48,796 nucleotides of DNA from the NCBI RefSeq assembly GCF_019795295.1, contig NZ_JAIMCG010000024.1, positions 1-48,796 of the forward strand, in the 5' to 3' direction. Below are positions 40,731 through 48,796 of the stretch, piece after piece (position 1 is the stretch's first letter; each line of letters opens with the position of its first letter). The position numbers and the translations under genes were made by a program. Under the pieces are notes generated by a model that was not told the origin of the DNA, did no database searches, and was given only the letters and a program-made list of their open reading frames with translations. Source of the DNA: Cupriavidus sp. AU9028. GTDB lineage: Bacteria > Pseudomonadota > Gammaproteobacteria > Burkholderiales > Burkholderiaceae.

Positions 40731-41902
40731 TCAGATCGACTTGGGCCGTGAAGGGCCGCGCTTCCCTGGAGTCCCCTGAAAGACCCGATCCGGCGCCATC
40801 GAGCGCCGTCCGCCATCCCACTCCTGCCTCAGCGCGTCCAGCAACGTCGGCTCCATGGTAGGTCCGTGCAGATGCAAGGTGTCCGCCATGGCGTCACCGA
40901 TGCGCTCCAGCACCTCCTCCGGCTTGCTCACTCCACACACCTGCCGGCCGAAGGCGAGCAACGACTTTCTATCGGGATAGCCTCGGGTCTTTTCCAGCTT
41001 CAGCGCCAGTTCCCGATCTACCAGCTCGACCCCGTGGCGATTCTGGTATTTGTAGATCGTCGTGGTGACCACATCGAACAACGGGGACAGCGCAGGCGCG
41101 CTTGAGATCGGGTCCGTATATAGCAGCCCGAAGTTCTTCAGATGCGCGTCTCCATTGCGCACCATCACGGTCAGCGTGAGGTACTCGAAGAAGCGTTGAC
41201 AGCTCTCCGGCGCATTCGCTCCGCAATAGAGCCGGATGGCCGTGACGATATTCTCGTACGATCCGGTGTACTTTTCCTCGGCAGTGCGATTCATCAATAC
41301 CGCCATATCCTCGAATCCCAGTTGCCGTCCCTGAGCCAGATCGAACCGGGCCATCACAAAGAGCTGGCGCGTCTCCGACAGCCAGAACTCGGGAACCGAG
41401 AGACCGGCACGGCGGGCGGCTTCCATGCAAAGGAACTCGTTTTGGGCCAGATGCGGGTAGTCATCGCCGCTCGCCTTCACGATCAGGTCGGGCGCGACCA
41501 GGGTGGCTCGTTCGTTCAGCGCAGAGCCGGGTCTGTCGGCATTTGGCACCATTACCTTGGGCTGGAACCCGCTGATACCTGACTGAAGATATCGGTCGAC
41601 CAGGTATTCGAAGAGCTCGTTGGACGCGTCGCTGCCAAGCAGCAGCGACAGCCCGACGTCAGCACGCTTGCCGGCTTCATACACCGACCCCGGCAAGGTA
41701 TAGCGCAGACGTCCGATCTGATTGGTGCCAGTCAAGGCGAGCAGCCGCATATCGTCGAGACGGACAACCTTGCCGAACCGATGCCGTATCCGGTCGAGCA
41801 AGTAGCCCTCGGGCCGATTACATAGCGCGACTCCTTGTGGAGCACGCCGGACGGCCCTTGCGGCGTGTTGATGTCCAGTCGCTTCAGCTTGTCATTCCTC
41901 AT
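40731..41902 (-). pseudogene. hipA: HipA-family kinase gene broken near its 5' end
   Basis: The kinase core is intact: substrate/ATP region GFQPKVMVP, LIVKASGDD, catalytic NGDAHLKNFGL and metal-binding PLFDVV. Its open frame, however, begins only at a TTG (41801). Upstream, ATG at 41902 opens a 27-codon segment MRNDKLKRLDIN..HKESRY in a different frame, exactly where HipA N-terminal subdomain 1 should begin, overlapping hipB by 11 bases. The frames switch at about 41818-41823, where NRPEGYLLDRIRH resumes. Homologues as I recall them carry about 30-40 more residues at that point, so a deletion with frameshift is likely. The product would lack subdomain 1. Confidence 0.65.
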
Positions 41903-42146
41903 CTTCGATCATCGCCCTGAACTCTTCTGCGGTAGGCCGAGTGTCAACGATTGCCACGCCCTTGCCCAGATAGGCAAGGCCATTGAGCAGCACATGCATG
42001 CCGACGTTGGCGCCCCGTTCCAGCTCCGCAATGGTCTGCCGCCGCACATTCAATGCGCCGGCCACCTCGGCCTGGCTTCTTCCCAAGGCCTTGCGTGTTT
42101 GACGAAACAATTTCCCCAAGTCCCGAGGACTGAATGCAGCGCGCAT
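41892..42146 (-). CDS. hipB: HipB-like HTH antitoxin/repressor
   Basis: An 84-residue protein: an XRE-type HTH (LGKLFRQTRKALGRSQAEV, ALNVRRQTIAELERG) at about 10-60 and a short acidic tail ending EFRAMIEDEE. HipB proteins bind the operator as dimers and hold HipA. The ATG at 42146 gives the normal HipB length; a longer frame to 42302 would add 52 residues across the operator region. The stop lies inside the hipA start, so the pair was translationally coupled. Lower G+C than the surroundings suggests acquisition. Confidence 0.8.
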   Translation of the reverse strand: MRAAFSPRDLGKLFRQTRKALGRSQAEVAGALNVRRQTIAELERGANVGMHVLLNGLAYLGKGVAIVDTRPTAEEFRAMIEDEE

Positions 42147-42149
42147 TTT

Positions 42150-42203
42150 GTTCGGAATAGCGAACGAAGACTTTCCCAGTTTAGGAGAAAGTTCGAAATT
42201 TCG
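42150..42203. promoter_or_regulatory. Two palindromes upstream of hipB (operator candidates)
   Basis: GTTCG/CGAAC with six bases between (42150-42165) ends four bases from the hipB start, and CGAAATTTCG (42194-42203) is a perfect 10-bp palindrome preceded by GTT, so both share the GTTCG half. The pair lies in an AT-rich gap shared with the divergent beta-lactamase gene. HipB autorepression here is the natural reading. Confidence 0.55.
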
Positions 42204-42323
42204 CACGTTCGATCCCAAGCCGCGCCAAAGAGAGTTACAGGCGTTACGTTGAAACGGTATGAGCGCAGCCGCCCCTTCCTTACACTCCCTGGACGCTTCC
42301 AACCCGGCACGACGACCGACGTC

Positions 42324-43541
42324 ATGAGAACACCATCGCTATCGCTGATCCTGGCTTGCTGTACCGCAACCCTGCTTCCCCCGGCAGCCGCAGCGGTGCC
42401 GGCCATCCCGAGTGCCGCCGCCGAGGCGCCGGCGCTGCTGCCCCGGGACGCGGCGCGCGTCCGCCAGATCGTCGACGCCGCGATTGGGCCGGCGATGGCC
42501 AGGGAAGGCATCCCCGGCATGGCGGTCGGGGTAACGATCGACGGCCGGCAGGCGGTCTTCCTGTACGGCGTTGCCTCGCGCAAGGACAAGCAACCGGTCA
42601 CCGAGCGGACCTTGTTCGAGGTCGGCTCGATCAGCAAGACCTTTGCCGCGACGGTCGCTGCCTATGCCGACGTCACCGGCGCGATGTCGCTGTCGGATCC
42701 GCTGAGCGCGTATCTGCCCTCGCTTCAGGGCACGCCGGCGGGTGCCGCCACGGTCCTGCAACTGGGCACGCAGACCAGCGGCCTGCCCTTTTCCGCGCCG
42801 CCCGGCGTCACGGACAGCAAGGCGCTGGTCCGCTATCTGGCCGCGCTGGCCCCCGCCCGGCCCCCCGGCAGCCTGCGCATCTACTCCAACGCCGGCATCG
42901 GCCTGCTGGGTGACATCGTGGCGGCGCGAATGGGCATGCCGTACGACAAGCTGGTGAAGGCGGTCGTCCTCGATCCGCTCGCACTGCTCGATACGTTGCT
43001 GGAGGTGCCGAAAGAGCGCATGCGCGACTACGCGCAGGGCTACACCGCGACCGACGCCCCGGCGAGGCTGCGGCCCGGTCTGTTGTGGCAGCCCGCCTAC
43101 GGGGTCCGTGCGACTGCCGGGGACATGCTGCGGTTCGCCGAAGCGAACCTGAGCGCTTCCCATGCCAATCCGGCCGAGCCCGGCCCACTTGCCCGCGCCC
43201 TTGCGCAAACCCATCGGCTGCGCGTGCGCGCGGGCCCGGTGCGTCAGGCGCTGGTGTGGGAGCGCTACCCCTGGCCCGCGCCGCTGGCCTCGCTGCAACA
43301 GGCGAGCGACGCGGCGCTCGAGCACCTGCCGGCGCAGACCTTCCCGGCGGGAAGCCGTGACGAGGACAACGTGCTGATCCACAAGACCGGCGGCACCAAC
43401 GGCTTCTCCGCGTATCTCGGTTTCCTGCCGGCCCGGCGCATCGGCCTGGTGCTGCTGGCGAACAAGGCCTATCCGCCGCAGCAACGGATGGTACTGGCCC
43501 ACACCATCCTGACCGCGCTTGACAAGACCCAATCGCGATAG
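42324..43541 (+). CDS. ampC: Class C (AmpC-type) serine beta-lactamase
   Basis: A 405-residue exported hydrolase. The signal peptide covers about 1-24. The active-site motifs of class C enzymes are present: S102-I-S-K105, Y187-S-N189 and K354-T-G356 (HKTGGTNGFSAYLGF). Spacing and the GVTIDGRQAVFLYGVAS opening agree with chromosomal AmpC of Burkholderiales, and an esterase-type role is less likely because the YSN and KTG motifs are both canonical. The ATG at 42324 is used; no ampR regulator is adjacent, since the divergent neighbour is hipB. Confidence 0.9.
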   Translation: MRTPSLSLILACCTATLLPPAAAAVPAIPSAAAEAPALLPRDAARVRQIVDAAIGPAMAREGIPGMAVGVTIDGRQAVFLYGVASRKDKQPVTERTLFEVGSISKTFAATVAAYADVTGAMSLSDPLSAYLPSLQGTPAGAATVLQLGTQTSGLPFSAPPGVTDSKALVRYLAALAPARPPGSLRIYSNAGIGLLGDIVAARMGMPYDKLVKAVVLDPLALLDTLLEVPKERMRDYAQGYTATDAPARLRPGLLWQPAYGVRATAGDMLRFAEANLSASHANPAEPGPLARALAQTHRLRVRAGPVRQALVWERYPWPAPLASLQQASDAALEHLPAQTFPAGSRDEDNVLIHKTGGTNGFSAYLGFLPARRIGLVLLANKAYPPQQRMVLAHTILTALDKTQSR

Positions 43542-43804
43542 ACCGCTGCCGGCGCGGCGGCGAAGCAACGCGAGGCAAGTCGTCCTTGAAATTCGCCGGC
43601 ATCGGCACTTCAATCGCTCAGAGGGCCGCCAGAGCCCCGCCGTCCCCGTTGCCCCCGTTGTCGCGCCCATGCAGCCATTGACCTGCCGCCAATGCGCCCG
43701 GCGGGCGCCAGGTGGGCTATGGGTGCCATGGGCGCGATGCACGCAATGGGCATCGCCTACGGCGGCTGGCTGGCCCATCCCCCAACCATGCAAGGGAGAA
43801 GCCA

Positions 43805-45844
43805 ATGGATCGCCGCAGGTTCCTGAAGTGGGGCAGTTTCCTTACCGTATCGATCGCCACTGGCGGCATTGCGGGCTGCGGAGGCGATGACGACGACCAT
43901 GGCAGCAATGGCGGCCCGCAACCGGAGCCCCCGCCCAACGCCGGCGCGAACTTCCGCTTCCTGCACGGCGTCGCGTCGGGCGACCCGCGTGCCGACAGCG
44001 TGGTGCTGTGGACCCGCATCGACGGCGACAACGGCGGGCAGCCGGTACCGGTGCGCATCCAGGTGTCCGCGCAGGCCGATTTTGCCGCGCTGCTGGTCGA
44101 CAACACCGTGCAGGCACTGCCCGACTGGGACTACACGGTGCGCAACAAGGTCATGGGTCTTGCGGCCGGGACCACCTACTACTACCGCTTCCTGCTCGGC
44201 GACCGCGCCAGCCCGACTGGCCGCACCCGTACCGCACCGCTGCCCGGCACGCCTGTGGCCAGCCTGCGCTTCGCCTTCCTCAGCTGCCAGGACTGGGGCA
44301 TCAACCACTGGGCCGGCATGGAAGAGCTGGCCGCGCAGGAGCTGGACTTCATCGTCCACACCGGCGACTACATCTACGAGACCGTCAGCGGCGGCACCAA
44401 CCCGGTGGGACTGGTCGAGCCGCAACACCCGGCGCTGGTGCTGCCCGATGGCGAGGCACAGGCGGACGGCGCCATCCATGCCGTCTCGCTGGCGGACTAC
44501 CGCTACCTCTACCGCACCTATCGCAGCGATCCCCGCCTGCAGGCCCTGCATGCCAGCGCGCCGATGATCGCGATCTGGGACGACCACGAGTTTTCCAACG
44601 ACTGCTGGCAGGACCGCGAAACCTACGAGCCGTCCGATGACCAGACGCCCAATACCGCGCGGCGCCGCTTCGCCAACCAGGCCTGGTTCGAGTTCATGCC
44701 GGCCGATGTCACGCTGGATGCGAACGACCCGTCGTTCCAGAATATCCGCATCTACCGTGACTTCACCTTCGGCGACCTGGCCACGCTGGTGTTGACCGAC
44801 GAGCGGCTCTACCGCGCCGACCACGTACTGCCGGAGACCGGCACCGACAGCGCGATCGGCAGCCGTTTCCTGGTCCGGCAGGCCGAGCTGGCCGACGCGG
44901 AAGCCCGGAAGATCGCCGCGGCCGGCGGCGCGCTGACACCCGTGTCGATGCTTGGCGACGCGCAACGCGCCTGGTGGCAGGACCGGATGGGCAGCGCCAC
45001 CACGACCTGGAAGCTGTGGGGCAACCAGGTGTCGCTGCTGCGCATGCAGCTGGACGGCCTGCAGGCATTCAGCGAACTGGTGGCGCGGCTGGTGGTGACG
45101 ATCTACCCCAGCCTGTCCTCCGTGCGGGACCAGATCAGCGCGGCGCTGGTGACCGACCTTGGCACCGCCCGCAACAACGGCAGCTACCCCAACGTCAGCT
45201 ACGACGCGCTGAAGGCGGTGCTGTCGCAGGCCGGGGTCGACGTGTCGCGCTTCGACGCGGTCATCAAGCCGCAGCTGGACAGCCGACTGCCGAACGCGTC
45301 GCTGCTCGAGCGCTACATCGCCAACGCCGACCAGTGGGATGGCTACGACGCCGAGCGCCGCGCACTGATGGCGTTCCTGCGGGACTACGGCATCCGCAAT
45401 GTGGTGGCCCTGACCGGCGACATCCACTCCTTCTTCGCTGGAGTCGTGATGGATGACTATGATGGCGCCACGCCCACGCCGGTCATGGTCGATCTGGTCA
45501 CGGCCGGGCTGTCGAGCAATTCCTTCCAGAACGCGTTCAAGCAGGTCGTCGATTCCGATCCGCGCTTTGCCGATGCCAAGGCGCTGGTGTACGAGGAGGT
45601 CAATGGGGTGCTGATGAACACGCTGAACCGCACGCTGGAGCGGTTCAACCCGTGGCTGGCCCATACCGATACCAGCGTGCAGGGCTACAGCGTGGTGACG
45701 CTGACGCCCGAGCGGCTCAGCTGCACCTTCCATGTGATGAAGGAACTGGAGGGCGGCAACACGCCGGCGCAGCCGGCTACCGCCCGCACGGTCACGGTGG
45801 AGGTGCCCGCCGGGGCCGCGGCGGTCAACGTGATCGACGGCTGA
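43805..45844 (+). CDS. phoD: PhoD-like alkaline phosphatase, Tat-exported
   Basis: A 679-residue metallophosphoesterase. The N terminus MDRRRFLKWGSF is a twin-arginine signal, followed by a lipobox-like GIAGCGG. The PhoD N-terminal domain FLHGVASGDPRADSVVLWTRI and core motifs SCQDW, HTGDYIYE, WDDHEFSND and TGDIHSF supply the metal-binding residues. PhoD enzymes hydrolyse phosphomono- and diesters outside the cytoplasm, usually during phosphate limitation; no Pho box was identified. AGGGAG lies upstream of the ATG. A 263-bp gap before it holds no credible gene. Confidence 0.94.
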   Translation: MDRRRFLKWGSFLTVSIATGGIAGCGGDDDDHGSNGGPQPEPPPNAGANFRFLHGVASGDPRADSVVLWTRIDGDNGGQPVPVRIQVSAQADFAALLVDNTVQALPDWDYTVRNKVMGLAAGTTYYYRFLLGDRASPTGRTRTAPLPGTPVASLRFAFLSCQDWGINHWAGMEELAAQELDFIVHTGDYIYETVSGGTNPVGLVEPQHPALVLPDGEAQADGAIHAVSLADYRYLYRTYRSDPRLQALHASAPMIAIWDDHEFSNDCWQDRETYEPSDDQTPNTARRRFANQAWFEFMPADVTLDANDPSFQNIRIYRDFTFGDLATLVLTDERLYRADHVLPETGTDSAIGSRFLVRQAELADAEARKIAAAGGALTPVSMLGDAQRAWWQDRMGSATTTWKLWGNQVSLLRMQLDGLQAFSELVARLVVTIYPSLSSVRDQISAALVTDLGTARNNGSYPNVSYDALKAVLSQAGVDVSRFDAVIKPQLDSRLPNASLLERYIANADQWDGYDAERRALMAFLRDYGIRNVVALTGDIHSFFAGVVMDDYDGATPTPVMVDLVTAGLSSNSFQNAFKQVVDSDPRFADAKALVYEEVNGVLMNTLNRTLERFNPWLAHTDTSVQGYSVVTLTPERLSCTFHVMKELEGGNTPAQPATARTVTVEVPAGAAAVNVIDG

Positions 45845-45854
45845 CGCCAGCGCG

Positions 45855-46907
45855 CTACGCCGCCAGCCCCGCCGGGCTGTTGGCGGCAGCGCGCGAGCCC
45901 TGCGCGCGAAACGCCGCGCGGTAGCGTTCGGGCGTGGTCTGCAGATGGCGCAGAAAGACCTGCCGCATCGCGTCCGCACTGCTGAATCCGGCCAGGCGCG
46001 CTACCGCGTCCAGCCGACGCTCGCTCTGCTCCAGCATCCGGCGCGCCGCTTCCAGCCGCTGGATTTCCACATAGCGGGCCGGGGTCAGCCCGACCTGACG
46101 GGCGAACACGCGGGCGAAGTTGCGCGGGCTCATCGACAGCCGCTCGGCCAGCGCATTGACCGACAGGTCGCCGTCCAGATGATCGGCGATCCAGCCCTGC
46201 AGCTCGCGCAGACCCGGGCTCTGCGCCGCCTGCGCCTGCAACGCGCTGGAGAACTGCGCCTGGCTGCCCGGCCGGCGCAGGAACAGCACCAGTTCCCGTG
46301 CCACCGCCAGCGAGGTGGCGTGACCCAGGTCGTCCTCGACCAGCGCGAGCGACAAATCCATGCCGGAGGTCACGCCGGCCGACGTGTAGATGCCGCCGTC
46401 CTCGATCCAGATCGGATTGGGGTCCACCTGCACCCTCGGATACCGGCGCGCCAGCTTGCTGGCATGCTGCCAGTGGGTGGTGGCGCGCTTCGCATCGAGC
46501 AGGCCCGTGCTGGCCAGCACGAAGGCGCCGGTACAGACGGCGCCGACGCGGCGCACCGTGGGCGCCAGTTCGCGCAGCCAGTGAATGAGCGCCGCGTTGC
46601 CGGCGGCGGCGGCGTGGCCCGCGCCACCGGCAATCAGCAACGTGTCCACCGGGCCGGGAAGCTGCTCGGCGATGCGGTGAAACGGCGCGTCCGCCAGCAA
46701 GCGGATGCCGCTTTCGGTGCGAACGATCGCATCGTCGGCGACGCTGGCGATGCGGATCTGATAGGCGGCACCGGGCCGGCCGGACAGCCGGTTGGCCTGC
46801 CCGAAGACGGCCGTCGGTCCGCTCACGTCGAGCTCCTGCGCCGGGTCCGGTGCGACGATCAGCACCACGCGCGGCGCATCGGGAGCGGCAGGGACGGAGC
46901 GAATCAT
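45855..46907 (-). CDS. GATase1-like (DJ-1/PfpI) AraC family regulator, FtrA-like
   Basis: A 350-residue regulator. The N-terminal DJ-1/PfpI-type domain (about 10-200) holds AGGAGHAA and the nucleophile-elbow Cys in VGAVCTGAFVLA; the C-terminal AraC domain (about 230-335) has two HTHs (VNALAERLSMSPRNFARVF and LDAVARLAGFSSADAMRQVF). Members such as FtrA, CdhR and GbdR regulate amine or carnitine metabolism. The start at 46907 follows directly on a tract of CCATCG repeats with no Shine-Dalgarno site. The MFS gene lies upstream on the same strand. Confidence 0.92.
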   Translation of the reverse strand: MIRSVPAAPDAPRVVLIVAPDPAQELDVSGPTAVFGQANRLSGRPGAAYQIRIASVADDAIVRTESGIRLLADAPFHRIAEQLPGPVDTLLIAGGAGHAAAAGNAALIHWLRELAPTVRRVGAVCTGAFVLASTGLLDAKRATTHWQHASKLARRYPRVQVDPNPIWIEDGGIYTSAGVTSGMDLSLALVEDDLGHATSLAVARELVLFLRRPGSQAQFSSALQAQAAQSPGLRELQGWIADHLDGDLSVNALAERLSMSPRNFARVFARQVGLTPARYVEIQRLEAARRMLEQSERRLDAVARLAGFSSADAMRQVFLRHLQTTPERYRAAFRAQGSRAAANSPAGLAA

Positions 46908-46970
46908 GGCGATGGCGATGGCGATGGCGATGGCGATGGCGGTGGCGGTGGCTATGGCGATGGCAGTGGA
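46908..46970. repeat. Hexanucleotide GGCGAT tract in the regulator leader
   Basis: Plus-strand GGCGAT is repeated about five times without change from 46908, then continues with degenerate GGCGGT/GGCTAT/GGCAGT units to about 46970. On the gene strand it is a run of ATCGCC units that ends at the ATG of the DJ-1/AraC gene, occupying the place of the ribosome site. Confidence 0.85.
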
Positions 46971-46986
46971 GGAACGCGCGGGCGGC

Positions 46987-48198
46987 TCATGATACCGCCG
47001 CCGCCGTGCGCGCGCCCCGCTGCCAGGCGAGCGTCATGACCAGCGCCAGCGCCAGCGCGGGCAGCGCCGCCAGGTTGATGGCTTCCCAGCCGTAGCGGTG
47101 CAGCACTTGCCCTGCCGCCAGCGTGGCAATGGCGGTCACGACCGCCGCCGCAAATTCGGCCACCGCCTGCGTACGGGCGCGTTCGCTGTCCTGATAGCAG
47201 CTGGCGAGCAGCGTGGTGCCGCCGACGAACATGAAATTCCAGCCGATGCCCAGGCACAGCAGGGCGATGAAGAACGCGGGCAGCGCAGTCGACGCCAGGG
47301 CGACCACGCTGGCCAGCGCCGACAGCGCGATGCCCGCCATGAGCATCGCCGGGGTGCCGTAGCGCTGCAGCAGCAGGCCCGCGACAAAGGACGGCGCGTA
47401 CATGCCGACCAGATGCCATTCGATGATCTGCGCGCCCTGCGCGATGGTGTGATTGCAGGCCACCGCGGCAATCGGCGTGGCCGTCATCACGAACATCATC
47501 ACTGCGTTGCCGATGCCATTGTTGGCGAAGGCGGCGAGGAAGGCCGGCTGGCGCACGATCTGCGCCATGGGCCGGGGCGGCAGCGTGCTGGCCGGCATGC
47601 CGGCCGCCGCGGCGACCGACGCCGGCGGCTCGCGATAGGCCAGCAACAGCACCAGCACGGTGGCAATGCCGAACGCCGCCACCACGGCGTAGGCGCCGGC
47701 GAAAGGCAGCGGCGGCATCAGCAGGTCCATGCTCCACGCGGCAATCGCCGGCCCGCACACCGCGGCCGCCACGCCGCCGGTCAGCACCGCGGAGATGGCG
47801 CGCGGCTTGTCCGCGGCGGGGGCGGCATCGGCTGCCGCCAGCCGGTAGTAGCGGGCGAACGCCTGGAACACGCCGACCAGCGCCGTGCCCACGCAGAACG
47901 AGACGAAGTCGTGCCGGGCAATCGCCCACACCGACACCGCACCGCCGGCGGTGCAGGCCAGCCCACCGATGCAGAAGGCCAGCCGGCGCCCCAGCCGCCC
48001 GATGACAAAGGCGGCGCCAAACGCGGTCACGGCGGCGGCCACCGTGATCAGCGCGAACGGCAAGGTCGCCAGCGCCTTGTCCGGCGCCAGGGTGTAGCCG
48101 ACCAGGCCCGTCAGGGTCAGGTCCACGGACAGGGCGGAGGTGAACAGCGCCTGGCAGATTGCCAGCACGCGGGCATGGGACATCGGCGTCGCGGCCAT
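46987..48198 (-). CDS. Major facilitator superfamily transporter
   Basis: A 403-residue protein with about twelve hydrophobic helices. The RLGRRLAFCIGGLACTAGG segment between TM2 and TM3 is the MFS motif A region. The substrate is unknown. The start at 48198 has GGAA upstream; an ATG at 48231 would add 11 residues. The gene is followed at 79 bp by the DJ-1/AraC regulator on the same strand. Confidence 0.9.
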   Translation of the reverse strand: MAATPMSHARVLAICQALFTSALSVDLTLTGLVGYTLAPDKALATLPFALITVAAAVTAFGAAFVIGRLGRRLAFCIGGLACTAGGAVSVWAIARHDFVSFCVGTALVGVFQAFARYYRLAAADAAPAADKPRAISAVLTGGVAAAVCGPAIAAWSMDLLMPPLPFAGAYAVVAAFGIATVLVLLLAYREPPASVAAAAGMPASTLPPRPMAQIVRQPAFLAAFANNGIGNAVMMFVMTATPIAAVACNHTIAQGAQIIEWHLVGMYAPSFVAGLLLQRYGTPAMLMAGIALSALASVVALASTALPAFFIALLCLGIGWNFMFVGGTTLLASCYQDSERARTQAVAEFAAAVVTAIATLAAGQVLHRYGWEAINLAALPALALALVMTLAWQRGARTAAAVS

Positions 48199-48311
48199 GG
48201 GTTTCCGGAGTGGCTTGGGAACGATGGCCACAGACTAAGGCGGCGTGCAGTCGTCCTTCGGACAACGATCCGAGAAATCCTGCCACGCGGCGACCGCATG
48301 GACGCTCGTTG

Positions 48312-48411
48312 CCCTCTCCCCCGGCCCCTCTCCCGCAAGCGGGCGAGGGGAGCAAACCGCCAGCTTGTCCACGACCTCTGGTGTGCTCCCCTCTCCCGCA
48401 CCGCGGGAGAG
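48312..48411. repeat. CCCTCTCCC-type repeat, interrupted at its right end
   Basis: The unit opens CCCTCTCCCCCGGCCCCTCT and has its first hairpin at 48327-48350 and the second CTCTCCCGCACCGCGGGAGAG at 48391-48411. Intact sisters continue with a GGGGCCGGGGGAGAGGG end; here that end is missing, and unrelated sequence starts right after GGGAGAG. Confidence 0.8.

Positions 48412-48796
<385 letters not shown>

Noticed and set aside
41731-41801. TTG at 41801 as the true start of hipA
   Set aside because: It would leave out the conserved N-terminal region, and a better start (ATG 41902, overlapping the hipB stop) matches HipA N-terminal sequence in another frame; a broken gene explains both.
42150-42203. 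AmpR-type site for the beta-lactamase
   Set aside because: No LysR-type ampR gene is adjacent and the palindromes share the GTTCG half close to hipB, so they fit HipB better.
46905-46992. Possible Met-Ala repeat peptide on the plus strand
   Set aside because: It is simply the translation of the GGCGAT tract, without ribosome site, and is cut short.

Overview
The window is 48.8 kb of GC-rich (roughly two-thirds G+C) chromosome from a betaproteobacterium, most likely Burkholderiales and Cupriavidus/Ralstonia-like. The grounds are three orphan Bug-type solute receptors, a self-sufficient CYP116B-type P450 (a family known from Cupriavidus), a catB-catC-Bug-catD cluster under a CatR/BenM-like regulator, and two families of intergenic hairpin repeats. 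The genus is an inference from content, not a sequence match. I saw no tRNA, rRNA, CRISPR array or prophage.

Layout. 1-3987: hairpin repeats, a zinc deaminase, a secreted beta-helix protein and a glycolipid-binding-family protein. 4177-9458: a red-light module. A bacteriophytochrome and its response regulator overlap by one base and face a gene that fuses a heme oxygenase domain to PAS domains and a histidine kinase. 9588-14587: GNAT, Bug receptor, ArsR regulator with an old-yellow-enzyme reductase, and a multicopper oxidase. 14687-22748: YnfA, a Fur-box-controlled siderophore uptake operon (DUF3649, PepSY, DUF3325, TonB receptor), a chemoreceptor and a TonB-C-domain protein.

22756-24345: an islet carrying a Fic protein, bounded by 97-bp direct repeats made from the 3' end of the neighbouring P450 gene. 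It also holds three helically phased AAAAACGTGTAG-type repeats and a run of hairpins. 24268-29175: the P450-reductase-ferredoxin fusion with a Bug receptor, a divergent IclR regulator and a cupin. 29361-33157: a Fur-family regulator leading a ZrgA-type metal-uptake operon (DUF2796, ABC ATPase, ABC permease, DUF3299).

33571-38741: a Crp-like regulator, then catechol-branch genes under a LysR regulator with an exact ATAC-N7-GTAT site. 38897-43541: an alcohol dehydrogenase with a membrane-anchored partner, a hipBA module whose hipA is broken near its 5' end, and a class C beta-lactamase. 43805-48198: a Tat-exported PhoD-like phosphatase, a DJ-1/AraC regulator with a hexanucleotide-repeat leader, and an MFS transporter. 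48312-48796: an intergenic hairpin repeat interrupted by the end of an IS110-family element that runs off the window.

How the parts fit. Photosensing (biliverdin made by the fused heme oxygenase, light read by the phytochrome), iron and zinc acquisition, and aromatic/xenobiotic catabolism are the coherent themes. The strongest candidates for something undescribed are the heme-oxygenase/histidine-kinase fusion and the Fic islet.
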